This document shows positions 16,692 to 22,546 of a stretch of DNA of 24,233 bases, in pieces; the first letter of the stretch is position 1; each line of letters opens with the position of its first letter. The stretch is from an uncultured Sutterella sp. (GTDB lineage: Bacteria; Pseudomonadota; Gammaproteobacteria; Burkholderiales; Burkholderiaceae_F), in assembly GCA_902477615.1 (NCBI GenBank), contig CABSHY010000003.1:1-24233 (forward strand), given 5' to 3'. A program made the translations under genes and the position numbers. The notes beneath the pieces were generated by a model. It was not told where the DNA came from. It saw only the letters and a list, made by a program, of their open reading frames with translations, and searched no databases.

Positions 16692-17672
16692 ATGTCCACT
16701 ATCGTTCGTCCCGAAAGCATGCAACGCATCAACAATGAAGCGTTGGCGACGGCTTTCATTGAAGAACAAGTGAAGTTGATCCGTGAACAAGTCGGTGACA
16801 AGAAGGTTTTGCTTGCTTTGTCTGGCGGTGTTGACTCTTCTGTGGTTGCTGCTTTGTTGATTAAGGCCATTGGCCAACAATTGGTTTGCGTGCACGTGAA
16901 CCACGGTTTGTTGCGCAAGGGCGAACCGGAACAAGTAGTTGAAGTCTTCCGTAACCAAATGAACGCCAACTTGGTGTATGTTGATGCCGTTGACCGCTTC
17001 TTGGATAAGTTGGCCGGTGTTGCTGATCCTGAAACCAAGCGTAAGGTGATCGGTGCTGAATTCATCCGCGTTTTCGAAGAAGAAGCTCGTAAGCAAGAAG
17101 GTATCGAATTCTTGGCTCAAGGCACGATTTATCCGGACATTTTGGAAAGTCACGGTGTTAAGGCTCACCACAACGTGGGTGGCTTGCCCGAAGACCTCCA
17201 ATTCGGTTTGGTTGAACCGTTGCAATTGCTCTTTAAGGACGAAGTCCGCATGGTCGGTAAGACCCTCGGTTTGCCCGATGGCATGGTTTATCGTCAACCG
17301 TTCCCGGGTCCGGGTCTTGGCGTTCGCTGCTTGGGCGCTATCACGCGTGACCGTTTGGAAGCTGTTCGTGAATCTGACGCTATTTTGCGTGAAGAATTCG
17401 CTAAGAACGGTTTGGAAGGCAAGGTTTGGCAATACTTTACTGCTATCCCGGACTTCAAGAGCGTTGGCGTGAAGGACAACAAGCGCACGGACGCTTGGCC
17501 TGTGATCATTCGTGCCGTCAACACCGTTGATGCCATGACCGCTACGGTTGAAGATGTTCCGTTTGCTTTGTTGCAACACATCACGCAACGTATCACCAAC
17601 GAAGTTGAAGGTGTTAATCGTGTTGTCTTCGATTTGACGCCGAAGCCCACGGGCACGATCGAATGGGAGTGA
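16692..17672 (+). CDS. second GMP synthase, ATP-pyrophosphatase subunit only (no glutaminase domain)
   Basis: 326 residues covering only the PP-loop and dimerisation domains of GMP synthase. PP-loop SGGVDSS is at 44-50, then LAQGTIYPDILES, HHNVGGLPEDLQFGLVEPL, YRQPFPGPGLGVRCLGAI and a complete C-terminus (GVNRVVFDL...TGTIEWE). There is no glutaminase domain before it: TAGGAG and the ATG are followed by only 43 residues. Such an enzyme could use free ammonia, borrow a glutaminase partner (as archaeal GuaAb does), or have another role. The signature FKSVGVKDN...WPVIIRAVNTVDAMTAT looks clostridial/Negativicutes-like rather than proteobacterial (from memory), so it is probably not a copy of the guaA next door. 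Codon use is strongly optimised to this host, so it is old here and well expressed. Confidence 0.9.
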   Translation: MSTIVRPESMQRINNEALATAFIEEQVKLIREQVGDKKVLLALSGGVDSSVVAALLIKAIGQQLVCVHVNHGLLRKGEPEQVVEVFRNQMNANLVYVDAVDRFLDKLAGVADPETKRKVIGAEFIRVFEEEARKQEGIEFLAQGTIYPDILESHGVKAHHNVGGLPEDLQFGLVEPLQLLFKDEVRMVGKTLGLPDGMVYRQPFPGPGLGVRCLGAITRDRLEAVRESDAILREEFAKNGLEGKVWQYFTAIPDFKSVGVKDNKRTDAWPVIIRAVNTVDAMTATVEDVPFALLQHITQRITNEVEGVNRVVFDLTPKPTGTIEWE

Positions 17673-17686
17673 TTGTTTAACTAGAC

Positions 17687-17734
17687 ATGGGCGGTCAGGT
17701 GTAGACCAGAATAGACACCAACCGCCCATTTTTA
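17687..17734 (+). terminator. terminator of the second GMP synthase
   Basis: Outer stem ATGGGCGGT/ACCGCCCAT with an inner GGTGT/ACACC stem, then TTTTT. The loop contains TAGACCAGAA TAGACACC, which resembles the 10-bp repeats downstream. Confidence 0.8.
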
Positions 17735-17747
17735 TTGGGTTTTGCAC

Positions 17748-17797
17748 TAGTCAGGCCTGGTCAGAAGTAGTCAGAAGTAGACTATTGTAGTCAGTAG
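17748..17797 (+). repeat. five 10-bp-phased TAGTCAG-type repeats
   Basis: Units start at 17748, 17758, 17768, 17778 and 17788: TAGTCAGGCC, TGGTCAGAAG, TAGTCAGAAG, TAGACTATTG, TAGTCAGTAG. TAGTCAG recurs exactly every 20 bp, with a variant halfway between. Two similar units (TAGACCAGAA, TAGACACCAA) lie at 17702 and 17712 in the terminator loop. Helical phasing suggests binding sites for integrase arms or the excisionase. Confidence 0.7.
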
Positions 17798-17800
17798 AGT

Positions 17801-17887
17801 TTGATGGTATTGTTGATGGTATTGAAATACTGTTGATGGTATTGAGAGCGAAAAATCGCAATTTCGTTAATTTTTCAATACCATCAA
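17801..17887. repeat. 12-bp repeat TTGATGGTATTG, three direct and one inverted copy
   Basis: Direct copies are at 17801-17812, 17813-17824 and 17833-17844. The exact reverse complement CAATACCATCAA is at 17876-17887, directly before the integrase ribosome-binding site. The outer copies form a long-range palindrome over the integrase promoter region. They may be repressor operators or integrase arm sites. Confidence 0.75.
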
Positions 17888-17898
17888 TTGGGAGAATT

Positions 17899-19155
17899 AT
17901 GCTTACAGAAATATTGCTGAAACCAAAGGAAAAAGGCTACAAAGTTTCTGACCGTGATGGGCTTTATGCTTTCGTCTCTGCAAACGGTACTATCTCGTTT
18001 AGGTGTAACTACAGAATCAACGGACGTCAAGAGACCTACACGTTCGGCGTTTGGAAAAAAGACCTAACGCTTGCCGAAGCCAGAATGAGATTGCAAGACA
18101 TTAAAAAAATGATTGCGTCCGGTCAATCGCCAATGATCAATAAGAAAGAAGCTCAAGAGAAAAATAAACAATCGGGCAGTGTTGGTCAGTGGGTGGAGCG
18201 TTATTTTGAAAGTCTTGATGTTGCAGAGTCAACAAAAAAGCTAAAGCGCTATGTCATTAACGGTCACATCCTAAAGAGATGGGAAAATTGGAAATTAAAC
18301 GAACTTTCTTTTGAAGCTATTAGAAAAGTTTGTGATGAAATCAACGAAGGCGGAGCGCCAGCAACGGCCATTCAAGTCCGAAATATCATGGTGGGCGTTT
18401 ATGAGTATGCAATTGACCATGGAGAAAAACTCGAGAATGTTGCTCGCAGAATCCGTCCTAGCTCAATTCATACTTTTCAAGCTCGAGACCGGGCATTGTC
18501 TGAATGCGAAATCGCTAGTTTGAATTTTGTTCTTAGCAAGATTTCGAGCGCACCTCAATTGAAGCATGCCTTAAAACTTTTGTTGCTGACGTTGGTTAGA
18601 AAGGGTGAGTTGATTGGAGCGAAGTGGAGTGAGATTGACTTTGAAAATGCGACTTGGGAAATACCAAAAGAGCGCATGAAGATGGGAAGGCCTCACGTTG
18701 TCTACTTGTCAAGACAGGCGGTTGACTTGTTTGTAGGATTGAACTACATGGCATTAGGCTCAGAATATGTTTTGCCGGCACGATCAAATCTGTCAAAACA
18801 TATTAGCGAACATTCGCTTAATCGCCTATGTCGTGACTGTGTAGCAGCTGCCGAAGACTACAATATTCCGCTTGAGAAATTTAGTCCTCACGATCTTCGC
18901 AGAACGGGGAGTACGCTTCTTCATGAGTACAACTACACAAGCGACTGGATTGAAAAGGCTCTTGCACACGAATTGCCCGGTGGCATCAGAAGAGTCTACA
19001 ACAAGGCAGAATATGCCGAGCAACGGCGTCAAATGTTGCAAGATTGGGCTGACATGATTGATTCATTCTCTGAAAAATATAAGGATCAATTTGACGAAAG
19101 TCTTACAATGAAGAGTGTTAGACAGCTTCGACTTGCAAAGCAGTCTACTAAATAA
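17899..19155 (+). CDS. int: P4-type tyrosine recombinase (integrase)
   Basis: Catalyses site-specific integration and excision of the element. 418 residues from ATG 17899 (GGGAGA upstream); the in-frame extension to 17833 runs through the 12-bp repeats and is not coding. The N-terminal DUF4102/Arm domain (about 1-75: KGYKVSDRDGLYAFVSANG, TFGVWKKDLTLAEARMR) is followed by a SAM-like core-binding domain (about 95-195) and the catalytic domain with R234 (LVRKGEL), H331/R334 (HDLRRTGSTL), H357 and nucleophile Y367 (RRVYNKAEY). The WADMI C-terminus is typical of P4 integrases. It lies immediately beside the 3' end of a GMP synthase gene, with repeat arrays in between, and is convergent with the minus-strand operon. 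Confidence 0.95.
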   Translation: MLTEILLKPKEKGYKVSDRDGLYAFVSANGTISFRCNYRINGRQETYTFGVWKKDLTLAEARMRLQDIKKMIASGQSPMINKKEAQEKNKQSGSVGQWVERYFESLDVAESTKKLKRYVINGHILKRWENWKLNELSFEAIRKVCDEINEGGAPATAIQVRNIMVGVYEYAIDHGEKLENVARRIRPSSIHTFQARDRALSECEIASLNFVLSKISSAPQLKHALKLLLLTLVRKGELIGAKWSEIDFENATWEIPKERMKMGRPHVVYLSRQAVDLFVGLNYMALGSEYVLPARSNLSKHISEHSLNRLCRDCVAAAEDYNIPLEKFSPHDLRRTGSTLLHEYNYTSDWIEKALAHELPGGIRRVYNKAEYAEQRRQMLQDWADMIDSFSEKYKDQFDESLTMKSVRQLRLAKQSTK

Positions 19156-19157
19156 CA

Positions 19158-19196
19158 AAAAGCCCCCACATCCTGAACGAGAACGTGAGGGCTTTG
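19158..19196. terminator. bidirectional terminator between int and the minus-strand operon
   Basis: AAAGCCCCCAC pairs with GTGAGGGCTTT (one mismatch) around a 15-nt loop. An A tract lies to the left, and the right-hand arm ends in TTT. Confidence 0.7.
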
Positions 19197-19200
19197 AATT

Positions 19201-19431
19201 TCAAGGTTTGATAAACGGTGCCCACATCACGTTGGGCCATGTCTTTAAAAACGCTTCAAACGGGTAGCGTGAGGGGGCAAGCCCGATCCCACCAGCGAAA
19301 AAGCTTGTGGAGAATTCTAACGTGCCATCGTCTGTAATTCGGCCAAATGTCAAATTACCCGTGGTCTTGACATAAAGCATGATGATTTTATTTTTCGGTG
19401 GTTCGACGTTCTTCACGTATTGCCAATTCAT
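19201..19431 (-). CDS. small phage-type protein, possibly DUF551-like
   Basis: 76 residues, AAAGGA ribosome-binding site before the ATG at 19431. It begins MNWQYVKNVEPPKNKIIMLY, a W-x(n)-P-P-x(n)-hydrophobic-strand opening, and ends with an aromatic motif (MWAPF). This pattern resembles the small DUF551 proteins common in phages; similarity is weak. It is the last gene of the minus-strand operon, right before the shared terminator. Function unknown. Confidence 0.65.
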   Translation of the reverse strand: MNWQYVKNVEPPKNKIIMLYVKTTGNLTFGRITDDGTLEFSTSFFAGGIGLAPSRYPFEAFLKTWPNVMWAPFIKP

Positions 19432-19449
19432 TTTTAATCCTTTCTTTTA

Positions 19450-19743
19450 CTAATTTCTGTTGTTCTCCATGCGTTCGATTTCTCTGTTTAGCTTGAAGCT
19501 GATGGACTCATCTAGCGCAGTACGATCGTGATGTGGAAGTAAGATTTTGAGTTGCTCTGCAATGATCAAAACATCCCCCAACTCCTCGATGAAGTTTGAG
19601 TAGTGATCAGCACAGTTCTCGTCTTTCTTCTTCATATGAGTGATCGCAACTAAAAGCTCAGACATCTCTTCGATGAGTTTGTCGCACTGGCGATCAAATC
19701 CATAGTGTTCTGCAATCAGCTTGATTCGATTGTCGTCAATCAT
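19450..19743 (-). CDS. MazG-like NTP pyrophosphohydrolase
   Basis: 97 residues, all-helical. It has the metal-binding pattern of the MazG/dUTPase-type all-alpha NTP-PPase superfamily: LIEEMSELL gives E25, E26 and E29, and FIEELGDVLII gives E54 and D57 (EExxE...ExxD). Such enzymes hydrolyse nucleoside triphosphates to the monophosphate plus PPi and are frequent in phages, where they may alter nucleotide pools or (p)ppGpp signalling. ATG 19743 has GGAGG 7 nt upstream; a TTG one codon earlier is too close to it. It overlaps the end of the gene before it by 8 bp. Confidence 0.78.
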   Translation of the reverse strand: MIDDNRIKLIAEHYGFDRQCDKLIEEMSELLVAITHMKKKDENCADHYSNFIEELGDVLIIAEQLKILLPHHDRTALDESISFKLNREIERMENNRN

Positions 19744-19951
19744 CAAAGTACCTCCACAAAATATCGGGGTCGTTAAAAAGAAAATTCAGAGATAAAGAAA
19801 AGACGAAGGCGCCGGTTGCTTCGTCTTGGCAGTGAATGAAATCACCGTTCTCGTCCTGCTCGTGAATTCCGAAATAGGATTTGCCGTGGTACTTTAATGC
19901 TATCGGCTCATCGAGTTTCGGGAGCTCTTCGCAAAGTTTTGTCCATGTCAT
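19736..19951 (-). CDS. small phage-type protein, DUF551-like
   Basis: 71 residues, starting MTWTKLCEELPKLDEPIALK: the W-x(n)-E-L-P-x(n)-hydrophobic-strand opening of DUF551-type proteins, ending with ILWRYF. AAGAG lies before ATG 19951; a GTG at 19969 lies inside an inverted repeat and has no ribosome-binding site. It overlaps the MazG-like gene. The inverted repeat at 19967-19993 lies directly upstream and may hold an operator or an RNA-processing hairpin. Function unknown. Confidence 0.65.
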   Translation of the reverse strand: MTWTKLCEELPKLDEPIALKYHGKSYFGIHEQDENGDFIHCQDEATGAFVFSLSLNFLFNDPDILWRYFDD

Positions 19952-19966
19952 AATTGTCTCTTGTTG

Positions 19967-19993
19967 CACTTATTAGAAAACTTCTAATAAGTG
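19967..19993. repeat. perfect 12-bp inverted repeat with 3-nt loop
   Basis: CACTTATTAGAA AAC TTCTAATAAGTG. It starts 16 bp upstream of the ATG at 19951 and has no T tract on either side. It could be a repressor operator or a strong mRNA hairpin. Confidence 0.7.
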
Positions 19994-20069
19994 AATGATG
20001 AAGTTTGTTGAAATTAGATTAGTCGTCCAAGTCTTTTGTTTAGGCCCTTTCTACTTAACTTCATCATTC
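19993..20069. repeat. 13-bp inverted repeat arms flanking a 51-bp spacer
   Basis: GAATGATGAAGTT (19993-20005) and AACTTCATCATTC (20057-20069) are exact reverse complements. The right arm overlaps the start codons of a possible 17-codon ORF on the minus strand. The left arm abuts the neighbouring 12-bp repeat. Confidence 0.6.
20014..20067 (-). CDS. possible very short basic peptide
   Basis: ATG at 20067 is preceded by AAGGAG at ideal spacing and opens a 17-codon frame, MMKLSRKGLNKRLGRLI. The good ribosome-binding site in a 190-bp stretch with no other gene is the only argument; there is no homology. It may instead be the start of a decayed gene. The rest of 19994-20142 holds only a short open stretch (VAEIAQCKRFAEMARRNE) with no usable start codon. 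Confidence 0.25.
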   Translation of the reverse strand: MMKLSRKGLNKRLGRLI

Positions 20070-20142
20070 GTTTCTCCTTGCCATCTCAGCAAAACGTTTA
20101 CATTGGGCGATTTCTGCGACTTTTTTTCAAATCAACAAGCCT

Positions 20143-20484
20143 TCATTTTTTGGGTTTGTCGTAAAAGTTTTCAATGTCACAGAAAACGATCTCTGCTTCG
20201 TCCCACTTGGGATCGAATGAATCAAAAAGAATTTTGTACTTGGTTTCTGGATTGTCATCAATCAGATTTTGATCAATGATGACAGCGTTGTTTTCATTAA
20301 TAAAAGCCCAAAAACCGTCTGAATATCGAACGTATCGAGCTTTCATTTGGTGCTCGATCGGAGTTCCGCCATCATCTTCAATCACTCGCAAAAGCACAAT
20401 CTCGCCGTTTTTAGGCTCTGACAAACAGGGGCCTTTCCCACCTGGTGTCGCAAAGAAACGCTTAAGAAGTGCTTGTCTAATCAT
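20143..20484 (-). CDS. hypothetical element protein
   Basis: 113 residues, AAGGAGAGG before the ATG at 20484. Predicted beta-rich and soluble, with GEIVLLRVIEDDG, an aromatic DGFWAFINENN segment and an acidic C-terminal half. No family recognised. The opening P-K-N-G-E-I-V-L pattern is loosely like the DUF551-like neighbours. The start overlaps the end of the upstream gene by 8 bp, so it is translationally coupled. Confidence 0.65.
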   Translation of the reverse strand: MIRQALLKRFFATPGGKGPCLSEPKNGEIVLLRVIEDDGGTPIEHQMKARYVRYSDGFWAFINENNAVIIDQNLIDDNPETKYKILFDSFDPKWDEAEIVFCDIENFYDKPKK

Positions 20485-20692
20485 TTGCCTCTCCTTTATA
20501 CGGCTCGGGCAGTTCTGCCCAAGCGGTCACTTTGTCTCCATCTTTATCAAATAAATCCCATCCTCTTTTGGGGTCAAAATAATCAAAGTTGACGCAAAGA
20601 TCTTCTCGAATACCGTCAAAGCACGTTATAAGATACTCTTTGCATTCTTTCGGCTTTTCCTTCGGCCAAGGCTTCCAGTCAACTTGTGTCAT
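20477..20692 (-). CDS. DUF551-like protein
   Basis: 71 residues, the clearest DUF551 member here: WKPWPKEKPKECKEYLITCF at the N-terminus and VTAWAELPEPYKG at the C-terminus (family pattern W-x(n)-P-x(n)-hydrophobic strand ... VTxWxxLPEPP). I chose ATG 20692 because it overlaps the previous stop (ATGA) and follows GGAGGAG; a TTG at 20704 would lie before that ribosome-binding site. Small DUF551 proteins are common in phages and their function is unknown. Confidence 0.75.
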   Translation of the reverse strand: MTQVDWKPWPKEKPKECKEYLITCFDGIREDLCVNFDYFDPKRGWDLFDKDGDKVTAWAELPEPYKGEAND

Positions 20693-20922
20693 ATCTCCTC
20701 CCAATCGCCTTCGTTTAAAGTGATTTGAACAAAGTCTTCACTGTAGGGCTTGACATCAATGCAAACTATGAGGTTGTCAGAGAAAGAGCTGTAGCCGTCA
20801 TCCGAACCACAGCAGCGGTGATCATCCTCGGTTTCTTTCATCACTTTGCGATAATCTTTACCGTACATCTTGCAAGCCAACTTGATTAGCCTTGCTTTTT
20901 GGCGGTTTGTGACTCGTATCAT
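20689..20922 (-). CDS. hypothetical element protein
   Basis: 77 residues with GGGAGGAC before the ATG at 20922. Basic N-terminus (MIRVTNRQKARLIKLACKMY), then an acidic segment with adjacent Cys residues (HRCCGSDDGYSSFSDN) and a strand-rich C-terminus. No family recognised. It starts on the base after the stop of the upstream gene and overlaps the next gene by 4 bp. Confidence 0.65.
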   Translation of the reverse strand: MIRVTNRQKARLIKLACKMYGKDYRKVMKETEDDHRCCGSDDGYSSFSDNLIVCIDVKPYSEDFVQITLNEGDWEEI

Positions 20923-21150
20923 CTAGTCCTCCCACGGTCGAAAAAGAATGTTTTTTGCTTTATGAACGCAGAGACTTTCACCTTTGAATCCAGTCAACCA
21001 ATCTTTTCCATTCCATTTCAAGCGAGAACCCATTGCGTACCATGCTCTCAATTGACCAAGTTGACATTCATATTCAACACGCATCCACACATTCCTTGGG
21101 GGGGTCACCTCAGGAAAAGCATTCCAAGCGTTAGGGTTGTATTCACTCAT
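20923..21150 (-). CDS. small aromatic-rich element protein, possibly DUF551-like
   Basis: 75 residues rich in Trp (six) with the opening WNAFPEVTPPRNVWMRVEYE, again W-x(n)-P-P-x(n)-strand, and ending ILFRPWED. GGAGG lies 7 nt before the ATG. It overlaps the gene upstream by 8 bp. Best seen as a diverged member of the DUF551-like group; function unknown. Confidence 0.65.
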   Translation of the reverse strand: MSEYNPNAWNAFPEVTPPRNVWMRVEYECQLGQLRAWYAMGSRLKWNGKDWLTGFKGESLCVHKAKNILFRPWED

Positions 21151-21574
21151 TACTCACCTCCGGGTGCTCGATGTACATGAAGTGAGTTGTGCCAACTCCT
21201 AGATGAGTAATTCCAAAGTCATCTTTTGAAATACGGTAAAAACTATCATCATCTTCATATTCAATACGCTCAACAAGAACATATCGATTCGGATTTCCAT
21301 CAAATTTTTCACGGAGATGCCAAATATTTGGCTTCAAGTCCTCGATGACTTCAATCTCCTCTTTGCGAATGAAAGCCCGGTATTCAAACACCTTCTCTAC
21401 AAATCCCCCGTGCAAGTGTTCTTCCAGGAGTCGTCCAAAATGAATTTGGATTCCAAGGAGTTGTTTGAAAAAGCTCTCGCACATTTCACGATTGAGAACA
21501 TCAGAAAACTTATTCGTTTCGCTCAAAGCGTCAAGTTGAGCTTGTTTCTCTTTGTCTTTAAGTGCGAACCTCAT
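21143..21574 (-). CDS. hypothetical element protein
   Basis: 143 residues. The N-terminal half is helical and charged (KDKEKQAQLDALSETNKFSD, FFKQLLGIQIHFGRLLEEH); the C-terminal half is strand-rich (RYVLVERIEYEDDDSFYRIS). GGAGG is 6 nt before ATG 21574; the GTG one codon earlier is too close. Its ATG shares one base with the stop of the 29-residue peptide upstream (TGATG). No family recognised. Confidence 0.65.
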   Translation of the reverse strand: MRFALKDKEKQAQLDALSETNKFSDVLNREMCESFFKQLLGIQIHFGRLLEEHLHGGFVEKVFEYRAFIRKEEIEVIEDLKPNIWHLREKFDGNPNRYVLVERIEYEDDDSFYRISKDDFGITHLGVGTTHFMYIEHPEVSNE

Positions 21575-21663
21575 CACATACCTCCTATGAAGTTAATGAT
21601 TTCGATCACAACGACGACTACGCCAATCCCTAGGAAAACTCCATGAAGAATGTCTAACCACAT
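21574..21663 (-). CDS. 29-residue single-span membrane peptide
   Basis: MWLDILHGVFLGIGVVVVVI and 9 more residues form one hydrophobic helix. GGGAG lies 5 nt before ATG 21663. It overlaps the gene before by 10 bp and the gene after by 1 bp, a coupling pattern that supports it being translated. Function unknown. Confidence 0.5.
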   Translation of the reverse strand: MWLDILHGVFLGIGVVVVVIEIINFIGGM

Positions 21664-21800
21664 AACAACTCCCACGCAGAGGTCATTAAAAACACACTAA
21701 GGAAAACAAGGGCGCAGATTAATGCGAACACGGCGGCTATAACAAAAATAGTTCCTAAGCAAGAAAGCACTTCAGCTAAAAAGTTAAATGCCTTTTTCAT
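21654..21800 (-). CDS. 48-residue membrane peptide
   Basis: Short basic/amphipathic start (MKKAFNFLAEVLS), then one long hydrophobic stretch (about 14-41), ending SAWELLCG. The ATG at 21800 overlaps the stop of the upstream gene as ATGA. Could be a holin-like or accessory membrane peptide, but there is nothing specific in the sequence. Confidence 0.6.
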   Translation of the reverse strand: MKKAFNFLAEVLSCLGTIFVIAAVFALICALVFLSVFLMTSAWELLCG

Positions 21801-22159
21801 AAGTCTTTCTCCCTCTCGAGTTGCTTCAGGTAATCGTTAACGAAGTTGAGAATGTTTACCGGCAACTCTTGAACTTGCTCGTTGTTGATGATCGGTGGGA
21901 TCGCCAGCATTTGAACCAGTACGGTCTTAGATGGGACAAAAATACAACCAACTCCCGAGGCAAAGAACACAATCAATACGTATTTAATGAACAACTCAAT
22001 AAAGATTTCCTTTAACCTCTCAACAGGTGCCTCCGAAACAAACCAACCGAAAATAATAATTAAAACGGTACCAATGGAGGTTCCACACGCTATGTAGCAA
22101 AACACATGGAGCGAGTCACAAACGTCAATCAAATAAATTAGAAAGGGTGAAATACTCAT
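21797..22159 (-). CDS. element-encoded membrane protein
   Basis: 120 residues from ATG 22159 (AAGGA upstream; the in-frame extension to 22201 overlaps the small peptide gene before it). Three hydrophobic segments, about 3-14, 20-42 (FCYIACGTSIGTVLIIIFGW) and 58-80 (FIKYVLIVFFASGVGCIFV), then a soluble tail of about 40 residues (PPIINNEQVQELPVNILNF...). The size and topology fit small phage membrane proteins such as holin or superinfection-exclusion proteins, without a decisive motif. Confidence 0.65.
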   Translation of the reverse strand: MSISPFLIYLIDVCDSLHVFCYIACGTSIGTVLIIIFGWFVSEAPVERLKEIFIELFIKYVLIVFFASGVGCIFVPSKTVLVQMLAIPPIINNEQVQELPVNILNFVNDYLKQLEREKDL

Positions 22160-22169
22160 TTCAAATTCC

Positions 22170-22265
22170 TTAAAGCAATCCAAAAGCCTTAGCAAACTCA
22201 ATCACGATCAGACTGAAAGTCAGAAGGCACATCAATGCGAGCAATAAGTCTTCGAGTTTCATCAT
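22170..22265 (-). CDS. 31-residue single-span membrane peptide
   Basis: MMKLEDLLLALMCLLTFSLI and 11 more residues, one hydrophobic helix. The ATG pair lies just after the stop of the HTH gene with GAGG about 9 nt upstream. The spacing to neighbouring genes fits a real coupled gene, but there is no homology evidence. Confidence 0.42.
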   Translation of the reverse strand: MMKLEDLLLALMCLLTFSLIVIEFAKAFGLL

Positions 22266-22266
22266 G

Positions 22267-22488
22267 TCAAGCCGCCTCTTTAATCAAACGACTACGATAG
22301 TCAAGAACGTCCTTAAGAAGGAAGTTGACAGCGTTGCCGATCTTAAAATAGGGCAAATCACGCTTGCGAAGACGGTCAATCGTCCGCTCGCTACAGCCTA
22401 AAATCTCACAAGCTTGTTGGCGTGAGATAGTCGGCGAGATTGAATAGCCGTGTATTTTTAATTGTCGTTTTTCAAACTTCGACTTCAT
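22267..22488 (-). CDS. excisionase/AlpA-like HTH DNA-binding protein
   Basis: 73 residues. The MerR-like winged HTH of the HTH_17/excisionase type covers about 20-65: ISRQQACEILGCSERTIDRL as the helix-turn-helix, PYFKIGNAVNFLLKDVLDY as the wing and last helix. Such proteins act as recombination directionality factors (Xis) or activate int (AlpA). AAGGAAC lies before ATG 22488. It sits between recT and the membrane peptide genes, and is a natural candidate to bind the phased repeats next to int, which is inference. Confidence 0.82.
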   Translation of the reverse strand: MKSKFEKRQLKIHGYSISPTISRQQACEILGCSERTIDRLRKRDLPYFKIGNAVNFLLKDVLDYRSRLIKEAA

Positions 22489-22546
22489 TTCGTTGTTCCT
22501 TTTGAAGGGCTACTCACGCAAGGAGCCGCTTTCGCCCGTGTTCGTT

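Noticed and set aside
17748..17887. CRISPR-like array
   Set aside because: Repeat units are 10-12 bp with no spacers of constant length and no cas genes; they fit protein-binding sites next to an integrase.
17833..17898. In-frame extension of the integrase
   Set aside because: It translates the 12-bp repeats; the ribosome-binding site GGGAGA and the family N-terminus support ATG 17899.
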